From positions 4,543,501 through 4,607,500 of the forward strand of contig NZ_AP018449.1 in the NCBI RefSeq assembly GCF_003966895.1: a stretch of DNA of 64,000 nucleotides, read 5' to 3'. Source of the DNA: Methylomusa anaerophila. Lineage in GTDB: Bacteria; Bacillota; Negativicutes; Sporomusales; Sporomusaceae. Under the pieces are notes generated by a model that saw only the letters and a program-made list of their open reading frames with translations, did no database searches and was not told where the DNA came from. Numbering within the stretch: position 1 is the stretch's first letter; each line of letters opens with the position of its first letter. A program made the translations under genes and the position numbers. Shown here in pieces: positions 1 to 13,606 of this stretch.

Positions 1-3000
1 GAATCGCCGGCTGGGTGGCGGTTTCAATTTCCTGCCAGCCGCCAACCAAACGTTTGCCGGCTTCATAGCGAATTTGGCTATCCATCGGCCGGCGGCTGTT
101 CTCTGCAAGCCGGGGGATGATTGCCGCCGCCCCTTGTCCCGGCTCTATTGCGATCAGTTGTCCCGTAAGCCGGGGGTTTTCCAGCCGGGCTGTCTTTAAG
201 AAGCCCAGGAAGCCGGCGCACAGTTGCCCCTCGTCCAGGGTGGAAACCACTATTTGGATCAGTACCTGGTCTTTCGGTTTGTTCCTGAGGATGCCCTGGA
301 TCTCTTCGAATACCTGAGCGGCATATGTTTCAAAGCGCTCCGCCAGCGGCTGCGCGGATTGAAGCGCCAGACAGCGTACCCCCTTCATCCGGGTGGTAAT
401 GTCGTCAGGGGAGATGTCGTCAGTCTCGCAGAGGATCACCAGGTGTTGGGCATAGTCAGGATCTATGGCTTCAGCCGCTGGCGGCTGTTCCTGCCAACAG
501 GGCGCCAGCAGCAGCAGGCCGGTATCTGCCGCCGATCCTGAAGCGCTCAGTCCGCCGGCCGGCAGTTGGAATGCGAATGCCTTCATGCGCACGCAAATCC
601 GGCCCTGGTCGTTGCAAAGATCAATATCCAGTTTCGGCAGCCCGTCCGCCGGCGTGTTGCCGGCGCTCGGCCGTATATGCGCCCACATGGCGGCAGCACA
701 GCTGCCGAATACTTCCAGTTCCTCCAGGGTGAAGGGCAGGATTGGCTTAGCAGAGGTGTTGGCCGCCTGGAGAGCGGCCTCCATCAGGCTGGGGTGCAAT
801 ACAAACTGGTCCTGGGTAGCGGTAACGGTTGACGGCAGGGTGAGCCTGGCCAGGACCTGATCTTGTCCCAGATACACCTGCTCAATCCCCTGGTAGGCGG
901 GACCGTAATTCAGACCCATGGTTTTAAAGACCTCGTAGAGCCGGCTGGCGGCGGAAGCGGTTTGGCTGCACCCGGCCTGCAGGGCGGCTAAATCCAGGGC
1001 AGGCTCTGCCGGCACCGCGTCAAGTACGGCAATGCCCTGACTGTGCACGATTGGCTCGGCCCCGGCTTCAGCGGGCCGGCTGTAGATTTCGTAGGCGATC
1101 CGGTCCTCTTCGGGATAAAGTCCGATGTGCACCTGGACTGCTTTGTCGCCTGCGGCGACGGGGCGCGCCCAGACGATGTCCCGGAGCCGGATCCGGGCCT
1201 TTTCTTCCGGCCGAACGCCTGTCGCCTGCGCTACGGCGGCCCGGGCCATTTCCAACTGGGCCACTCCCGGTAGAACCGGCCGCCCCTTTACTACATGATC
1301 CGCCAGGAAAAACTCCTGCCCGGTAAAGGTGGATGTAAACCGCAGTTCGGCAAGGTCGGAAGTGTTTTGACCCAACAGCGGGTGTATTACGGCGCTTATG
1401 GTTGAGGTTGCTGCCGGGCTGGCGGCAGGTTTGGCCTGAATCTCCGGCAGCCAATAGCGTTCCCTGGCGAAGGGATACGTCGGCAGGCTGATGCGGCGCA
1501 GTTTGCTGTCGCCATAGAGCTTGCGCCAGTCAAAGGACAGGCCCTTGACCCAAAGGTCCAGCAGTTTCGCATATTTTCGGCGTTGAATCCATTTTTCAAT
1601 TGTTTCCTGCATTTCTTCGTCCACGGCCATAGCCGCAAAGGTCTCTTTATTTCGTTTGGCCTGTCCCCGGTACAAATCTTTAATGCCGTCCTGCCCGGTT
1701 ACAAAACCCTGTAGTTTCTCGGCAAGTTCCCGGACGGATCCGGCCATTACTGCCAGGCGTTCCTCCATGGCTTCCCGGCCCACTTGCAGCGTGTAGGCCA
1801 TATCGGCTAAGTCGCCGGCCGCAAAGGGCTGCGCCTGCAGCACAGCCAACAATTGCTGCGCCTGCAGCTTCAGCCCGTCTTCAGTCCTGGCCGACAGCAC
1901 GATAATGGCCGGATTTTGCGGCGTGATTGCGGTTATATGCCCTTCCTGGCTGAGAGGAATGTATTCCGCCAGCACGACGTGGGCGTTGGCGCCGCCGGCG
2001 CCAAAGGACGAGATGCCGGCAATCCGGGGATATTCCTTGGTTTCGTCCCCCTTCTCAACCACCGGCCGTTTCCATTCCGCCAGTTCCTGCTGGACTACAA
2101 AGGGGGTTTTGGCGAAATTAATATTGGGATTCAATTCCCGGGCATGGAGACTGGGAACGATCATTTGGTTCTGCATTTGCAGCACGATTTTGGCAATGCC
2201 GGCAATCCCGGCCGCCGCTTCCAGATGGCCGATATTGGATTTTACCGAGCCAATGGCGCAAAAGCCGGTGTCCCGGGTATCCTTTTGGAAGGCCTGGCTT
2301 AAGCCGGCGATTTCGATCGGATCGCCCAGGACGGTCCCGGTTCCGTGGGCTTCGATATAACTGACGGTGCGCGCGTCAACCCCGGCTTTATCCAGGGCCG
2401 CCCGGATAAGCTCCCCCTGGGCGGTGGGATTAGGCACCAAATATCCGTTGGTTTTGCCGCCGTGGTTGATACTGGTTCCCCGGATTACCGCATAAATATG
2501 ATCCCCGTCGGCAATGGCCCGGGACAGAGGTTTCAGCAAAACAGCGCCGACGCCTTCCCCGGGAACGAAACCGTTGCCCCCCTGACCAAAGCTTTTGCAT
2601 TTTCCGTCTTCGGACAGCATGTGCTGGGCACACAGTCCGATATAACTGGAAGGATGCAGGTAGAGATTCACGCCGCCGGCAATCGCCATTTCGCATTCGC
2701 CCCGGTAAAGGTGCTCGCAGGCTTCATGAATGGCTGTTAACGAGGCGGAACACATGGTATCAATGGGCATGCTGGGGCCTTGTAAATTAAGAAGATAGGA
2801 AATCCGGTTGGCCACCGACCCAAAGGAAGTGCGGGGATAGAAATGTTCGCCCTGTCGCCATAGCTCGGGGCCATACAACTCGAAGCCGGTTTTGGTAATC
2901 CCGGCGAAAACACCCACCCGCCGGTTATATTGCGCGCCCAGCTGCTCCCGGGTGTAGCCGGCATCCTCCAGCACTTCCCAGCAAGACTCAAGAAATAAGC

Positions 3001-6000
3001 GTTCCTGGGGATCCATACCGGTGGCTTCCCGGGGTGAAATACTGAAGAACAGCGGATCAAACTCGGCAAAGCCTTCGACAAATCCCCCCCATTTGCTGTA
3101 GCTTTTTCCCTGCGCCGCCGCTTCCTGGGGATCGGGATGATAGAATCCGTCTATTGGCCAACGCTCCGGCGGAATTTCCGTAACAGCATCCCGGCCGGTT
3201 TTTAAATTCTCCCAGTAGTCCTTTAATGTTTTTGCCTGGGGATAGCGCCCGCTCATGCCGATGATGGCAACCGGCTCATAAGCGCTGTTATCGGCAGTCC
3301 GCTCCGTAAAGCCGCCACGTGTCAGCTGCCGGCGTCTTTTCAGTGAAACCGGCGCGGGGAGTTCGTCAGTTAAAGGCGGCATTATCGGCTTCACTGACTG
3401 CGTTGGCTCAGCCTGATCGCCAAGTCCGGTCCATTGCAGGCACTTTTGGGGATAGTCGGCGGTAAAATATTCGGCTAACGCGCTCAGCGTCCGGTACTCA
3501 TAGAATAAGGTTTTGGACAATTCGCCAAAGATGCCGTCGAGGTTCTGATTGAGCTGGGTAATCATGATGGAATCGATCCCATAGCTTTCCAGGGGCTCTT
3601 CCGGATCAATGCCGGCAACACTCATTTTAGTAGTTTCAGCAAACAGAACTTTAAGCTGATGCAAGGTTTTTTCCCGCAGCAGCCATGGCTCTACCTGGAC
3701 AGTAGCCGCCGCCTCGGTACGGGCGTCGGCCGGCGGGGAAATTGTCTGCAGGCGGGCCTGCAGGCGGGACAGATCGCCTTCCGCCACCATGACTTGCGCT
3801 TTGCCGGCGGCTAAGGCCTGATAAAAGGCCCCGATGCCGGTTGCGGTCCGCATAGCGATCATACCCGTGTTTTGCCGCATCGTCTTTTCGGTTTCGGCAT
3901 CGATGCGCATGCCGCCCTCCTGCCACAGCGGCCAATTGATGGACAGCGTTTGGCCGTGGCGCTGTTGCGCCGCCGCCAGCGTATTGCGGTACCTGGCGTA
4001 AGCGTCCATAAAGGCGTTGGCGGTTGCGTAATCGGCCTGGCCGACATTGCCTACGCTTCCTGCTATTGAGGAAAAGAGCACAAAAAAGTCGAGGGGCAGA
4101 TGCTGGCTGGCCTGATCCAGATGCACCAGGCCGGCAACTTTGGGCGCCAGTACTTCCCACAGTTCCGCCTGGGTTTTCTTGAGGATGAAATTGTCTTTAT
4201 TCACGCCGGCGCTATGAATAATGCCCTGAAGGCTGCCGTAATTGTCGAGAATATATTGGATTAAGCCATTGACAGCTTCCGGTTGGGTCACATCAACCTG
4301 CTTGTATTCGATCCGGGCGCCCAAGGCCGCCAGTTCCCGCAACTCGGCTTGCTTATTTTCGTTAAGCGCCGATCGGCCGGTGAGGATCAAAGCTGCATCT
4401 TTAACTTTCTGCGCAATTTCTCTGGCGAAAATTTGCCCCAGGCCGCCGGCGCCGCCGGTTATTAAATAGACCCCCCGGTCTTGCCAGGGGATTTTTCCTG
4501 CCGCCGGGGAAACTTCCGTTTCGCTCCAGCCGGCAACATAGCGTTTGCCGTCCCGGTAGCGAATATGTCTATCAAGGGGACGGCGGCTGTTCTCCGCCAG
4601 TTTCGCCGTGATTGCCGCCAAATCTTCCCCTGGTTCTATTTCAATAAGCTGTCCTGTCAGTTTGGGATTCTCTAACGGCGCGGTTTTCAAAAGCCCGCCG
4701 AGTCCGGCAAACAGTTGCTGTTCGTCCTGAAGGGAAGTAATGATCTGGATCAATACTTTGCCCGCGGGTTTTTCTTTGAGGATGCTTTGGATTTCTGTAA
4801 ACGCCTGGACGGCATAATCCTGGAACCGGGCCGCGATGCCTTCCTGTTTGGACTCCAGGACGAGGAAACGCATCCCGTTTGTCTCGTTTTCCATACTTTG
4901 CCGCAGAGCCGCGTCCGGCTGGCAGAACATTGCCACATGCTGAGCATAGCCGGCAGCGGCAGCGTCCCGGTCAACAGCTTCTTCTTGCCAGCAGGGATGC
5001 AGAATCAAAGTCCCGGGAGCCGTTGCCGCCGGACTTCTCCCGTCTTCCCGCCCTTGCGGGGAAAGTCCCTTCATCCGTAGGCAAACATGCCCTTGGTCGT
5101 CGCACAAATCAATGTCGAGTTTCGCCGCCTTATCCCCGGCTTTGCTGCTGTCACTGAAGCGGATCAGCGCCCACATGGCAGGGGTGCATCGCCCCCAAAC
5201 CGCGAGTTCCTCCAGGGCGAAGGGCTGGACCGCACCGGCTGTTAAACCGCTTGACGCCTGAAGGGCCGCCGCCAGCAAAGCGGGATGCAGGACGAATTGA
5301 TCCTGAGTATCAGAAACGGCGGCAGGCAAAACCAGTTTGGCCAACACTTGTCCCGGGCCTGCATACAGCTTCTCAATTCCCGGACCGGACGCAAAGCCGC
5401 TTTCCGGGCCCTGTGACTGCAGGGCCGTCAGATCCAAAGGCGGAACTTCCGCAACCGCCCCCGGCATTGCCCTGCCCTGACTGTACACTACCGGTTCCGC
5501 GTTGTCCCCCTGCGGCTGGCTGTAGATTTCATAGGCAATTTCCCCGTTGTCCTCGGGATAGAGTCCGATGTGCACTTCTATTGCCTGGTCCCCGACGACT
5601 ATCGGCCGAGCCCAAAGCACATTCCTGAGGCGTATTCCGTTACCCTTTTCTTTCCCGGCCCCTGTTGCCTGCTGTACTGCTGCCCGGGCCATCTCCAGGC
5701 AGACAACCCCGGGTAAAACCCGCTGATCTTTCCCTATGGCATCTGCCAGGAAAAACTCCTGGCCGGTAAAGGTGGAACTGAACCGCTGTTCCGAAAGATC
5801 GGAAGTATTGCGCTGCAGCAGGGGATGAATTGCGCCGGCAAGGGCTAAAGCTGCCGGCAGACCGCTGCCGGCGGTTTTGGTGTCCTGCCCGGCTAGCCAG
5901 TAACGTTCCCTGGCGAAGGGATAGGTCGGCAGACTGATGCGCCGCGGTTTGTTGTCGCCATAAAGCTTGTTCCAGTCAACAATGAGGCCCTTGACCCAAA

Positions 6001-9000
6001 GGTCGAGAAGTTTTGCGTATTTCCCTTTGGCGACCCAGGCATCGATGGCTTTGGCCAGATCTTCATCCGCGGCAAAAACAGCCAGCGTTTCTTTATTGCG
6101 CTTTACCTGTCCCCGGTATACTTCCCCGTCGCCATCCCCGCCATCCACATAACTCTTCAGTTGTTCGGCAAGTTCCTGTACTGATCCCGCGATTACAGCC
6201 AGGCGCTCTTCCATGGCCTCCCGGCCCACCTGGAGGGTGTAAGCCACATCGGCTAAATCGCGGTCTGTGAATTGCTGCTCCTTAATTGCCGCCAGCAATT
6301 GCTGCACCTGCTCCCGCAGCCGTTCTTCATTCTTTGCCGACAGCACGATAATGGCCGGATTCCCCGCGTTGACCGCAATTGGCAGCCGGACCGGGTCCCG
6401 GGGTATATATTCTTCGATAACTATATGAGCGTTTGCCCCTCCCGCCCCAAAGGACGAAATGCCGGCAATCCGCGGATATTCTTTGCTTTCGCCGCCTTTT
6501 TCAACCAGCGGCCGCTTCCATTCCGCCAGTTCCTGCTGGACCACAAAGGGGGTATTACTGAAATCAATGTTGGGATTTAAGGTCTGAGAATGGAGTGAAG
6601 GCGCCAGTTGCTGATACTTTAACTGCAGCAGTATTTTCGTTACTCCGGCAATGCCGGCCGCGCTCTCGCAATGGCCGATGTTGGACTTGGCCGAGCCGAT
6701 GGCGCAGAACTGCTTGTCCTTGGTGTATGCCTGGAAGGTTTTTGTCAGGCCGGTGATTTCAATGGGGTCCCCCAGGGAAGTGCCGGTGCCGTGGGCCTCA
6801 ATATAACTGATTGTCCGGGGGTCAATCCCGGCTTCCTTAAAGGCCCGGCCGATGACACTGGCCTGGGCATTGGGATTGGGAACGGTGTAGCCGTTGGTTT
6901 TTCCCCCATGATTGAGGGCGGTCCCCTTGATGATGCCATAGATGTGGTCGCCGTCGGCAACGGCTTTCGCCAGCGGTTTTAGGAGCACGGCTCCCACGCC
7001 TTCTCCCGGCACATAGCCGTCGCCGCCCTGGCCGAAGCTTTCGCAGCGGCCCTTGCTGGAGGCGAACTTGCCCTGGCTAAGCAGTAAATATTTATTGGGA
7101 TGAATGGAAACATTGACGCCGCCCGCAATCGCCGCTTCGCAGACGCCGCGCTGCAGGCTCTGGCAGGCCAGATGGATGGCGGTCAGGGCGGAGGAGCACA
7201 TGGTATCCACCGCCATGCTGGGTCCATGGAAGTTGCAGAAATAGGACACCCGGTTGGCGATGGACGACGGGTTGCCGGCTGCGGCAACCGGCCGGCCCCG
7301 GAGCTGTTCCTGGGCGCCGTAGAGCTGGTACTCTTCGTACATCACCCCGACATATACCCCCACATTGCCCCCCAGGCCAAAGTCCTGATGCAGGCCCAGG
7401 GTTTCCCGGGTATAGCCCGCGTCCTCCAGGGTTTCATAGACACACTGCAGGAACAACCGCTCCTGGGGATCCATGATTTGGGCTTCCCGCGGTGAAATAT
7501 TGAAAAACAGCGGATCGAACTGATCCACGCTGTTAATAAAGCCGCCCCACTTGCTGTAGGTTTTGCCGGGCTTATTTTTATCGGCATCAAAGTACAGGCT
7601 GTGATCCCAGCGGTCTTTAGGGATTTCGGTGATGCAATCCTTGCCGTCCCGCAGGTTTTGCCAGAATTGCCGGATATTATCCGCCTGGGGATAGCGGCCG
7701 GCGACACCAATGATAGCAATGTCCAAGGCCGCTGCTTCTTCCCGCTTCTCCGGCCGCAGCGAGGCAAAACGCGGACGGCTGCGGACGGCTGCCGGTTTTT
7801 CCGCCGCTGTCACAGCTGCAAAATCCGGGGGATTTACGGCCGGCGCCGCCGCTCTTTTATCCTCAAGTCCCAATAATTTTGTCAGTTCACCGCCATAGTT
7901 TTCCAGGAAATATTCGGTTAAGTCTTTAATGTTTTGGTATTCAAAAAACAATGTTTTCGGCAATGAACCGAATGCTTTTTCCAGTTGATTGGTCAGTTGC
8001 ATAACCATGACCGAATCGATGCCGTATTGTTCCAGCGGCGCGTCTGCTTCAATGCGGTGCGCCGGCAGTTTGATGACGGCAGCCAGCAGCTTTTTGAAGT
8101 AGTTGACGGCTTTTTCCGGGAGCGAATCCTGATCAATAGCCGGAACTGCTTTGTTTTCTTCTTGGGGATAAGACCCTTTTGCGGCTTCGGTTGCGGGCTG
8201 CTGCTGCAGGAGGAGGGCCTGAAGCCGCTCAAGTTCCCCTTCCAGCACCATGACCTGATCCTGACCGGAGGCCAGGCCTTGATACAAGGCCCGGATGCCG
8301 GTTGCTGTCTCCATGGCGACCATACCCGTGTTTTGCCGCAGCAGTTTTTCTGTTACCGGATCAACCCCCATACCGCCTTCTTTCCATAGCGGCCAATTGA
8401 CGGACAGGGCTTGGCCGTGGCGTTGGTTTGCGGCCGCCAGTTGGTTGCGATACCTGGCGTAAGCGTCCATAAAGGCGTTGGCGGCCGCATAGTCGGCCTG
8501 GCCCGGATTGCCGACAACTCCTGTCCCGGACGAAAAGAGGATGAAAAAGTCCAGGGGCAGATCCTTGCCGGCCTGATCAAGATACACCAGGCCGGCGACC
8601 TTGGGCGCCAGCACTTCTAAAAATTCGGCTTTGGTTTTCTTGATAATAAAGCTGTCTTTAAGCACGCCGGCGCTATGGATAATGCCGTGGAGGCCGCCGT
8701 AACTGTCCTGAATATATTGGATTAAGCTGTTAACCGCTTCCTGGCGGGTCACATCCACTTGCCGGTATTCTATCCTGGCGCCCAGGGCCTGCAGTTCCTT
8801 CAGCACAGCCTGCTTGTTCCCGTTAAGGGGCGACCTGCCGGTAAGAATCAGGGTCGCGGCCTTAGCTTCACGGACGATTTCTTTGGCAAAAATAAGTCCC
8901 AGGCCGCCGGCGCCGCCGGTAATCAGGTAGATACCCCCGTCTTTCCAGGGAAGCTTCCCGGCGGTACGGGCAACTTCCACCTGACTTAAACCAGCCACAT

Positions 9001-12000
9001 AGCGCTGGCCGTCCTGATAGCGGACATGATTACTGCCGGCGCTGCGGCTGTTGGCTTGCAGCTTCCCGATAATTGCCGCCGCGGCTTCTTCCGGTTCAAC
9101 TTCAAGCATTTGCCCAACCAGTTGGGGATTCTCCAACCGGGCTGTTTTTAACAAGCCGGCAAGGCCGGTAAACAATTGCTGTTCCTCCCGGTTGGGAACG
9201 ACAAGCTGGACCAGAACCCTGCCTGCCGGTTTGGCGGCCAGCATGCCTTGGATTTCTTCAAATACCTGGGCGGCATAGTCCTGGAACCGTTCCGCCAGGC
9301 CTTGGTGTTTGGACGCCAGGGTCAGACAACGCGCCCCGCTGATTTGGGCGGCGATAATTTCCGGGGAAATTGCATTTGGCTCACAGAGCATCACCACATG
9401 CTGAACATAGTCGGGAGCCGCGGTTTCAACAATGTCCTGCCGTTTCCAGTCAGGGCGGAGCATCAGCATTCCCGGTGCGGCCGGTGACTGAGCCGGGCTC
9501 GTTTCTCCCGCCAGCACTCTGGAGGATAATCCCTTCAGCCGCACACAAACCTTCCCCTGGTCATCATATAATTCAATATCAAATTTCTGCACCTTATCGC
9601 CGGCGCGGCCGCCGTCACCATACCGGATCAGCGCCCACACGGAGGAAGGGCAATTGCCGAGAATTTCGATCTCCTGTAAGGCAAAGGGCAGTACCGGCTT
9701 GAGGGAAACTGCACCGCCGTCGCCTAAACTCATTACCAGCCCGATTGACGCCTGTAAGGCCGAGTCCATCAGACTGGGGTGAAGGACAAACTGGTCCCGG
9801 GTACCGGCGACAGCTAACGGCAGCGCCAACTTTGCCAACACCTGCTCCGGACCCACATATACCGTTTCGATTCCCCGGTGGGCCGGGCCGTAGTCAATCC
9901 CCATCGCCTTAAAAGCCTCGTAGCATTGGCTGGGTGAAAGAGCGCCGCGGTTGCATTGGGCTTGTACGGTTAAGATGTCGATAGCCGCTGCCGCCGCCAC
10001 CGGACTCAGCACGGCACTGCCCTGGCTGTGAACTATAGGTTCGGCGCCGGCTGCTTCAGCCTGGCTGTAGATTTCAAAGAAAATCTCGCCGCTATCCGCC
10101 GGGAAAAGCCCGATATGCACCTTGACCGGCTGTTCCCCCACGGTAACGGGCCGGGCCCAGACAATGTTTTTGAGCCGTATGCCGGCCTGGCCCGGTTCAA
10201 CCCCGGCTGCTTGCGCCACAGCCACCCGGGCCATTTCCAGGTAGGCCACTCCCGGTAAAACCCGCTGCCCCTGCACGATATGATCCGCTAAGAAAAACTC
10301 CTGGCCGGTAAAGGTTGAACTAAACCGTTGTTCGAAAAAATCGGAGGTATTGTGCTGCAGCAACGGGTGAATTGCGGCCGCGACGCCTGAACCGGCAGCA
10401 ATACCGCCGCTGCCGGCGCCGTTCTTGGCTACCTGTATCCAATAGCGTTCCCTGGCAAATGGGTAGGTGGGCAGACTGATGCGGCCAGGTTTCGTGTCGC
10501 CGTAAAGTAAATTCCAATTTATATCAAAGCCTTTTACCCACAAATCGGCAATTTTTCTAACTTCGCCGGTAATAATCCATTTATTGATCAATTCCAGCGA
10601 CTCCCGGTCGCTAAAAAGATTGGTTGTATCTTTGCCCTGCTTTACATGCCCGCGCCAGCAATTATCCCTCACTTCCTTGCCTTCACCAAAGGCTTCTAAT
10701 TTTTCAATTAGCTGCCCCACATCCTTTACGAGAAAAGCTACCCGTTCTTCCATGGATTCCCGTCCCACTTGCAAAGTATAAGCCAATGCCGGTAAATCCA
10801 TCCCATTTTCAGGGTGAAGATTGTCCCCGGAGAACCCTTTCAGAAACGCAAGCAGTTTTTGGGCATAAGCCTGCAGCCGTTCCTTGTTCTTGGCCGAAAG
10901 GGGAATGATTGCCTGATCGTCGCCGGGCCTCGGAATTGCCGGCTGTTGCCGGTTGTATTCCTCCAGTATGATATGAACGTTTGAGCCGGTAGCGCCAAAA
11001 GAACTCAGCCCGGCCCGGCGGGGATAGCTGACCTGCCGGCCGTCTTCCTCGACTACCGGCTGCTTCCATTCCTCGGTGTTATGCTGAACGAAAAATGGCG
11101 ATTGGGCAAAATCTATGTGCGGATTTAATTCTTCGGAATGCAGTGAAGGCACCAGGGTTTTATAATAAAGCTGGAGGATAACCTTGGTCAGGCCGCTGAT
11201 GCCGGCAGCGGCTTCAGCATGCCCGATATTTGACTTGACGGAACCAATTGAACAATATTGCAAATCCCTGGTATACAGGCGAAAGGCTTTCACCAGCCCT
11301 TCGATTTCAATGGGATCGCCCAATGACGTTCCGGTCCCGTGAGCTTCCACATAGCTGATCGTCCGGGGATGAATATTTATTTTTTCCAAACAGGCCGCAA
11401 TCATATCCGCCTGGGCCACCGGACTTGGCACCGTAATGCCGCTTACCGTCCCCACATGATTGATGGTGCTGCCTTTGATGACCGCATAAATGTGATCCCC
11501 GTCCTGGGCGGCTTTGTGCAACGGCTTTAGCAGCACCGCCCCGACGCCTTCGCCGGATACATAGCCGTCGCCGTCTTTACCGAAGGTATGGCAATAGCCG
11601 TCGCTGGCATGCATGTCCATCATCCCGTAGGTAAAATATTTATTGGGATTTAAGGATAAATTCACGCCGCCGGCCAGGGCCGCCTCGCAGTCGCCGTGCC
11701 GGATACTCTCCAAGGCCAAATGCACGGCCGTAAGGGAAGAGGAACATACCGTATCCACCGCCATGCTGGGGCCGTGAAAATTGCAGAAATATGAGACCCG
11801 GTTGGCAATAGGCGCGTAGTTCAATGACAAGGGAACGGCCTGGCCGTGAGCCGCGGCTTCGGCTCCGATCAGAGTATAATCTTTGTGCATTACCCCGACA
11901 AATACGCCCACATGCCGCCTTTTATTGGGACCTTGCGGCGTAACCAGCGTTTTCGGCGTATAGCCGGCATCTTCTATTGCTTCCCAGCAGGTTTCCAGAA

Positions 12001-13594
12001 ACAACCGTTCCTGCGGGTCCATCAATTCCGCTTCCCGCGGCGATACTCGAAAAAACTGGGGATCAAAGTAATCCGGATTATCGATAAAGCCGCCCCATTG
12101 GGAGATGTTTTTGCCTGAGGGGGATTTTAATCCCGCATACAATTTCCAATCCCAGCGGGATGGAGGAATTTCACTGATACAATCTTTGCCGGTTTTGAGA
12201 TTAGCCCAAAATTCCTGCAGGTTTATTGCTTGCGGGTAGCGTCCCGCTATCCCGACGATGGCAATATCTTCCTGCCCGGCCGGCATTGTTGCCGCCCGGC
12301 CGGCGGCCGGGCTTGGCGCCGGCGCCGTTGATGCTTGCCTGAAAGGAGAAGCCGGGGGGACGGCATCCTGCCGCGTCCCGGCGGCGCGGCTGAACTTGGC
12401 GGCATAATTTCCGGTAAGATAGGCCGCTAATTCGGCAATGGTCGTATATTCAAACAATAACGTCGGCGATAAGGCGGCGCCAATTTTTGTTTCTATTGCC
12501 TGGACAATCTCCAACAAACCGGGTGAATCCAAACCCATTTCATAATATCCAATCTGAGTATCGATTTGTTCCGCCGGTTTTTTTAATCGCTCCGCCATCA
12601 GCTGCCGTAAAAAGGCTGCCGCTGCCTCGGTCGCTGCCGGGTTGGCGCCGGCAGCCTCATAGCCGGGTGGGAGAGTGCCGGCTGGTGAGTCGGCTGAAGG
12701 CGCAGCCAAATCAGCCGCCGGCAGGGAATGGCTTTTTCGATCAGGGTTGATTAATTCAGCGCCGCGGACCAGTTTGCTGCAGAAATTTTTCAATTCCGCC
12801 ACCTTCGCGCCGGCTTCATTGAAAAATTCCAGCGTCATATATAACAGTTCTTTTTTGCGGGCCAGGGATGAAGTTTGAATCCGGGTCACACAACGGTTTT
12901 GTAAAAGCGCCGCTGCGCGAAAGGATTCAAAGAAAAGCGGCAAAAACAGGCGTTCTTCCTCTTTGACCAAGGAAGACAGCAGATTCATCGCACCGATAGC
13001 GCTGCCGTCAATAAGGGCCGGGTGAAACAGAAAGCCTTCGGCGCTGGCATGGGCCTCCTGGCCCAGGGAAACGCCAATGAAAGTCGCTGTCCCGCTCTCG
13101 TAAATCTTTCCTGCCGCTTTCATAAAGCCGGTGTGCACCAGGTCCTGAAGCCGGCATTGCCCGTAAACCTCTTCTAAACTGACAATTCTCTTGGCCGAGC
13201 GCTTTATTTGATTAAAATCCAAAGTTTCATTAAATATTACCGGGCCTGTCTGATGCATTTCAGCAGTAACATACCGTTTTTTATCCCGGGCCAGGGTTCC
13301 GTCATTGCGCTGCTCCTGACCCTCCACAACAATCTGCCATTGCCCCGCCTCGATTTCAGAAAACTGAATGGAAAGCATAACGTCATAGTCTTTGTCTTTT
13401 CCTGTAATCAGTGGGTTATATATGGATAAATTGCGCAGTTCGAACTCATTGCAAGAGTGATGCTGATGATGCTTGTGAAAGAATTGGAATATAAGATCGA
13501 TATAAGCTAAGCCGGGCAACAATTGTTGTCCATATACACTGTGATTGCTCATGATCGGGTTTTTGGCGGATAGATTGAACGTTTCGTATATCAC
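1..13594 (-). CDS. trans-AT polyketide synthase subunit, DH-ACP-KS10-DH-KR-ACP-KS11-DH(0)-KR-ACP-KS12-DH-KR..., 3' end off window
   Basis: Partial: about 4531 codons are visible and the frame is open to base 1, inside the structural half of a KR. The start is a GTG at 13594, six bases after AGGAGGGG; its stop-to-start gap from the upstream PKS gene is 12 bp. Domains (residues): DH 1-270 (His18 in HxxxGxxxxP, Asp196), ACP Ser357, KS10 440-875 (Cys617), DH 1075-1360 (His1105), KR 1370-1760, ACP Ser1861, KS11 1960-2392 (Cys2133), degenerate DH around 2600-2830, KR 2850-3240, ACP Ser3342, KS12 3442-3880 (Cys3615), DH about 4070-4350 (His4100, Asp replaced by Glu4272), then KR start. All three KSs keep HGTGT and NIGH histidines. 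KRs carry a KDN/KDS-type Asp typical of B-type KRs. The first DH completes a dehydrating bimodule with the KS(0) ending the previous protein. No AT is present. The DH in the KS11 module has lost both catalytic residues, so that module should leave a hydroxyl. Confidence 0.95.
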   Translation of the reverse strand, partial: MIYETFNLSAKNPIMSNHSVYGQQLLPGLAYIDLIFQFFHKHHQHHSCNEFELRNLSIYNPLITGKDKDYDVMLSIQFSEIEAGQWQIVVEGQEQRNDGTLARDKKRYVTAEMHQTGPVIFNETLDFNQIKRSAKRIVSLEEVYGQCRLQDLVHTGFMKAAGKIYESGTATFIGVSLGQEAHASAEGFLFHPALIDGSAIGAMNLLSSLVKEEERLFLPLFFESFRAAALLQNRCVTRIQTSSLARKKELLYMTLEFFNEAGAKVAELKNFCSKLVRGAELINPDRKSHSLPAADLAAPSADSPAGTLPPGYEAAGANPAATEAAAAFLRQLMAERLKKPAEQIDTQIGYYEMGLDSPGLLEIVQAIETKIGAALSPTLLFEYTTIAELAAYLTGNYAAKFSRAAGTRQDAVPPASPFRQASTAPAPSPAAGRAATMPAGQEDIAIVGIAGRYPQAINLQEFWANLKTGKDCISEIPPSRWDWKLYAGLKSPSGKNISQWGGFIDNPDYFDPQFFRVSPREAELMDPQERLFLETCWEAIEDAGYTPKTLVTPQGPNKRRHVGVFVGVMHKDYTLIGAEAAAHGQAVPLSLNYAPIANRVSYFCNFHGPSMAVDTVCSSSLTAVHLALESIRHGDCEAALAGGVNLSLNPNKYFTYGMMDMHASDGYCHTFGKDGDGYVSGEGVGAVLLKPLHKAAQDGDHIYAVIKGSTINHVGTVSGITVPSPVAQADMIAACLEKINIHPRTISYVEAHGTGTSLGDPIEIEGLVKAFRLYTRDLQYCSIGSVKSNIGHAEAAAGISGLTKVILQLYYKTLVPSLHSEELNPHIDFAQSPFFVQHNTEEWKQPVVEEDGRQVSYPRRAGLSSFGATGSNVHIILEEYNRQQPAIPRPGDDQAIIPLSAKNKERLQAYAQKLLAFLKGFSGDNLHPENGMDLPALAYTLQVGRESMEERVAFLVKDVGQLIEKLEAFGEGKEVRDNCWRGHVKQGKDTTNLFSDRESLELINKWIITGEVRKIADLWVKGFDINWNLLYGDTKPGRISLPTYPFARERYWIQVAKNGAGSGGIAAGSGVAAAIHPLLQHNTSDFFEQRFSSTFTGQEFFLADHIVQGQRVLPGVAYLEMARVAVAQAAGVEPGQAGIRLKNIVWARPVTVGEQPVKVHIGLFPADSGEIFFEIYSQAEAAGAEPIVHSQGSAVLSPVAAAAAIDILTVQAQCNRGALSPSQCYEAFKAMGIDYGPAHRGIETVYVGPEQVLAKLALPLAVAGTRDQFVLHPSLMDSALQASIGLVMSLGDGGAVSLKPVLPFALQEIEILGNCPSSVWALIRYGDGGRAGDKVQKFDIELYDDQGKVCVRLKGLSSRVLAGETSPAQSPAAPGMLMLRPDWKRQDIVETAAPDYVQHVVMLCEPNAISPEIIAAQISGARCLTLASKHQGLAERFQDYAAQVFEEIQGMLAAKPAGRVLVQLVVPNREEQQLFTGLAGLLKTARLENPQLVGQMLEVEPEEAAAAIIGKLQANSRSAGSNHVRYQDGQRYVAGLSQVEVARTAGKLPWKDGGIYLITGGAGGLGLIFAKEIVREAKAATLILTGRSPLNGNKQAVLKELQALGARIEYRQVDVTRQEAVNSLIQYIQDSYGGLHGIIHSAGVLKDSFIIKKTKAEFLEVLAPKVAGLVYLDQAGKDLPLDFFILFSSGTGVVGNPGQADYAAANAFMDAYARYRNQLAAANQRHGQALSVNWPLWKEGGMGVDPVTEKLLRQNTGMVAMETATGIRALYQGLASGQDQVMVLEGELERLQALLLQQQPATEAAKGSYPQEENKAVPAIDQDSLPEKAVNYFKKLLAAVIKLPAHRIEADAPLEQYGIDSVMVMQLTNQLEKAFGSLPKTLFFEYQNIKDLTEYFLENYGGELTKLLGLEDKRAAAPAVNPPDFAAVTAAEKPAAVRSRPRFASLRPEKREEAAALDIAIIGVAGRYPQADNIRQFWQNLRDGKDCITEIPKDRWDHSLYFDADKNKPGKTYSKWGGFINSVDQFDPLFFNISPREAQIMDPQERLFLQCVYETLEDAGYTRETLGLHQDFGLGGNVGVYVGVMYEEYQLYGAQEQLRGRPVAAAGNPSSIANRVSYFCNFHGPSMAVDTMCSSALTAIHLACQSLQRGVCEAAIAGGVNVSIHPNKYLLLSQGKFASSKGRCESFGQGGDGYVPGEGVGAVLLKPLAKAVADGDHIYGIIKGTALNHGGKTNGYTVPNPNAQASVIGRAFKEAGIDPRTISYIEAHGTGTSLGDPIEITGLTKTFQAYTKDKQFCAIGSAKSNIGHCESAAGIAGVTKILLQLKYQQLAPSLHSQTLNPNIDFSNTPFVVQQELAEWKRPLVEKGGESKEYPRIAGISSFGAGGANAHIVIEEYIPRDPVRLPIAVNAGNPAIIVLSAKNEERLREQVQQLLAAIKEQQFTDRDLADVAYTLQVGREAMEERLAVIAGSVQELAEQLKSYVDGGDGDGEVYRGQVKRNKETLAVFAADEDLAKAIDAWVAKGKYAKLLDLWVKGLIVDWNKLYGDNKPRRISLPTYPFARERYWLAGQDTKTAGSGLPAALALAGAIHPLLQRNTSDLSEQRFSSTFTGQEFFLADAIGKDQRVLPGVVCLEMARAAVQQATGAGKEKGNGIRLRNVLWARPIVVGDQAIEVHIGLYPEDNGEIAYEIYSQPQGDNAEPVVYSQGRAMPGAVAEVPPLDLTALQSQGPESGFASGPGIEKLYAGPGQVLAKLVLPAAVSDTQDQFVLHPALLAAALQASSGLTAGAVQPFALEELAVWGRCTPAMWALIRFSDSSKAGDKAAKLDIDLCDDQGHVCLRMKGLSPQGREDGRSPAATAPGTLILHPCWQEEAVDRDAAAAGYAQHVAMFCQPDAALRQSMENETNGMRFLVLESKQEGIAARFQDYAVQAFTEIQSILKEKPAGKVLIQIITSLQDEQQLFAGLGGLLKTAPLENPKLTGQLIEIEPGEDLAAITAKLAENSRRPLDRHIRYRDGKRYVAGWSETEVSPAAGKIPWQDRGVYLITGGAGGLGQIFAREIAQKVKDAALILTGRSALNENKQAELRELAALGARIEYKQVDVTQPEAVNGLIQYILDNYGSLQGIIHSAGVNKDNFILKKTQAELWEVLAPKVAGLVHLDQASQHLPLDFFVLFSSIAGSVGNVGQADYATANAFMDAYARYRNTLAAAQQRHGQTLSINWPLWQEGGMRIDAETEKTMRQNTGMIAMRTATGIGAFYQALAAGKAQVMVAEGDLSRLQARLQTISPPADARTEAAATVQVEPWLLREKTLHQLKVLFAETTKMSVAGIDPEEPLESYGIDSIMITQLNQNLDGIFGELSKTLFYEYRTLSALAEYFTADYPQKCLQWTGLGDQAEPTQSVKPIMPPLTDELPAPVSLKRRRQLTRGGFTERTADNSAYEPVAIIGMSGRYPQAKTLKDYWENLKTGRDAVTEIPPERWPIDGFYHPDPQEAAAQGKSYSKWGGFVEGFAEFDPLFFSISPREATGMDPQERLFLESCWEVLEDAGYTREQLGAQYNRRVGVFAGITKTGFELYGPELWRQGEHFYPRTSFGSVANRISYLLNLQGPSMPIDTMCSASLTAIHEACEHLYRGECEMAIAGGVNLYLHPSSYIGLCAQHMLSEDGKCKSFGQGGNGFVPGEGVGAVLLKPLSRAIADGDHIYAVIRGTSINHGGKTNGYLVPNPTAQGELIRAALDKAGVDARTVSYIEAHGTGTVLGDPIEIAGLSQAFQKDTRDTGFCAIGSVKSNIGHLEAAAGIAGIAKIVLQMQNQMIVPSLHARELNPNINFAKTPFVVQQELAEWKRPVVEKGDETKEYPRIAGISSFGAGGANAHVVLAEYIPLSQEGHITAITPQNPAIIVLSARTEDGLKLQAQQLLAVLQAQPFAAGDLADMAYTLQVGREAMEERLAVMAGSVRELAEKLQGFVTGQDGIKDLYRGQAKRNKETFAAMAVDEEMQETIEKWIQRRKYAKLLDLWVKGLSFDWRKLYGDSKLRRISLPTYPFARERYWLPEIQAKPAASPAATSTISAVIHPLLGQNTSDLAELRFTSTFTGQEFFLADHVVKGRPVLPGVAQLEMARAAVAQATGVRPEEKARIRLRDIVWARPVAAGDKAVQVHIGLYPEEDRIAYEIYSRPAEAGAEPIVHSQGIAVLDAVPAEPALDLAALQAGCSQTASAASRLYEVFKTMGLNYGPAYQGIEQVYLGQDQVLARLTLPSTVTATQDQFVLHPSLMEAALQAANTSAKPILPFTLEELEVFGSCAAAMWAHIRPSAGNTPADGLPKLDIDLCNDQGRICVRMKAFAFQLPAGGLSASGSAADTGLLLLAPCWQEQPPAAEAIDPDYAQHLVILCETDDISPDDITTRMKGVRCLALQSAQPLAERFETYAAQVFEEIQGILRNKPKDQVLIQIVVSTLDEGQLCAGFLGFLKTARLENPRLTGQLIAIEPGQGAAAIIPRLAENSRRPMDSQIRYEAGKRLVGGWQEIETATQPAI
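1030..4300. repeat. KS12-centred module block, copy of 43170-46440
   Basis: ACP-KS-linker-DH DNA here closely resembles the KS2 block, displaced by about 42.14 kb with few indels. Both KSs share the CSASLTAI active-site context, both ACPs share the same flanking protein motif ([12 protein letters not shown]), and similarity runs into the following DH. Limits are approximate and judged by eye. Confidence 0.6.
5917..8060. repeat. ACP-KS11-linker block, near-identical to 16915-19060
   Basis: Offset of 10998 bases holds over about 2 kb. Sampled stretches differ at 1 in 60 to a few in 60 bases. Similarity falls away just after the conserved PFARERYWL motif that ends the post-KS linker. Confidence 0.75.
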
Positions 13595-13606
13595 TGACTT
13601 CCCCTC

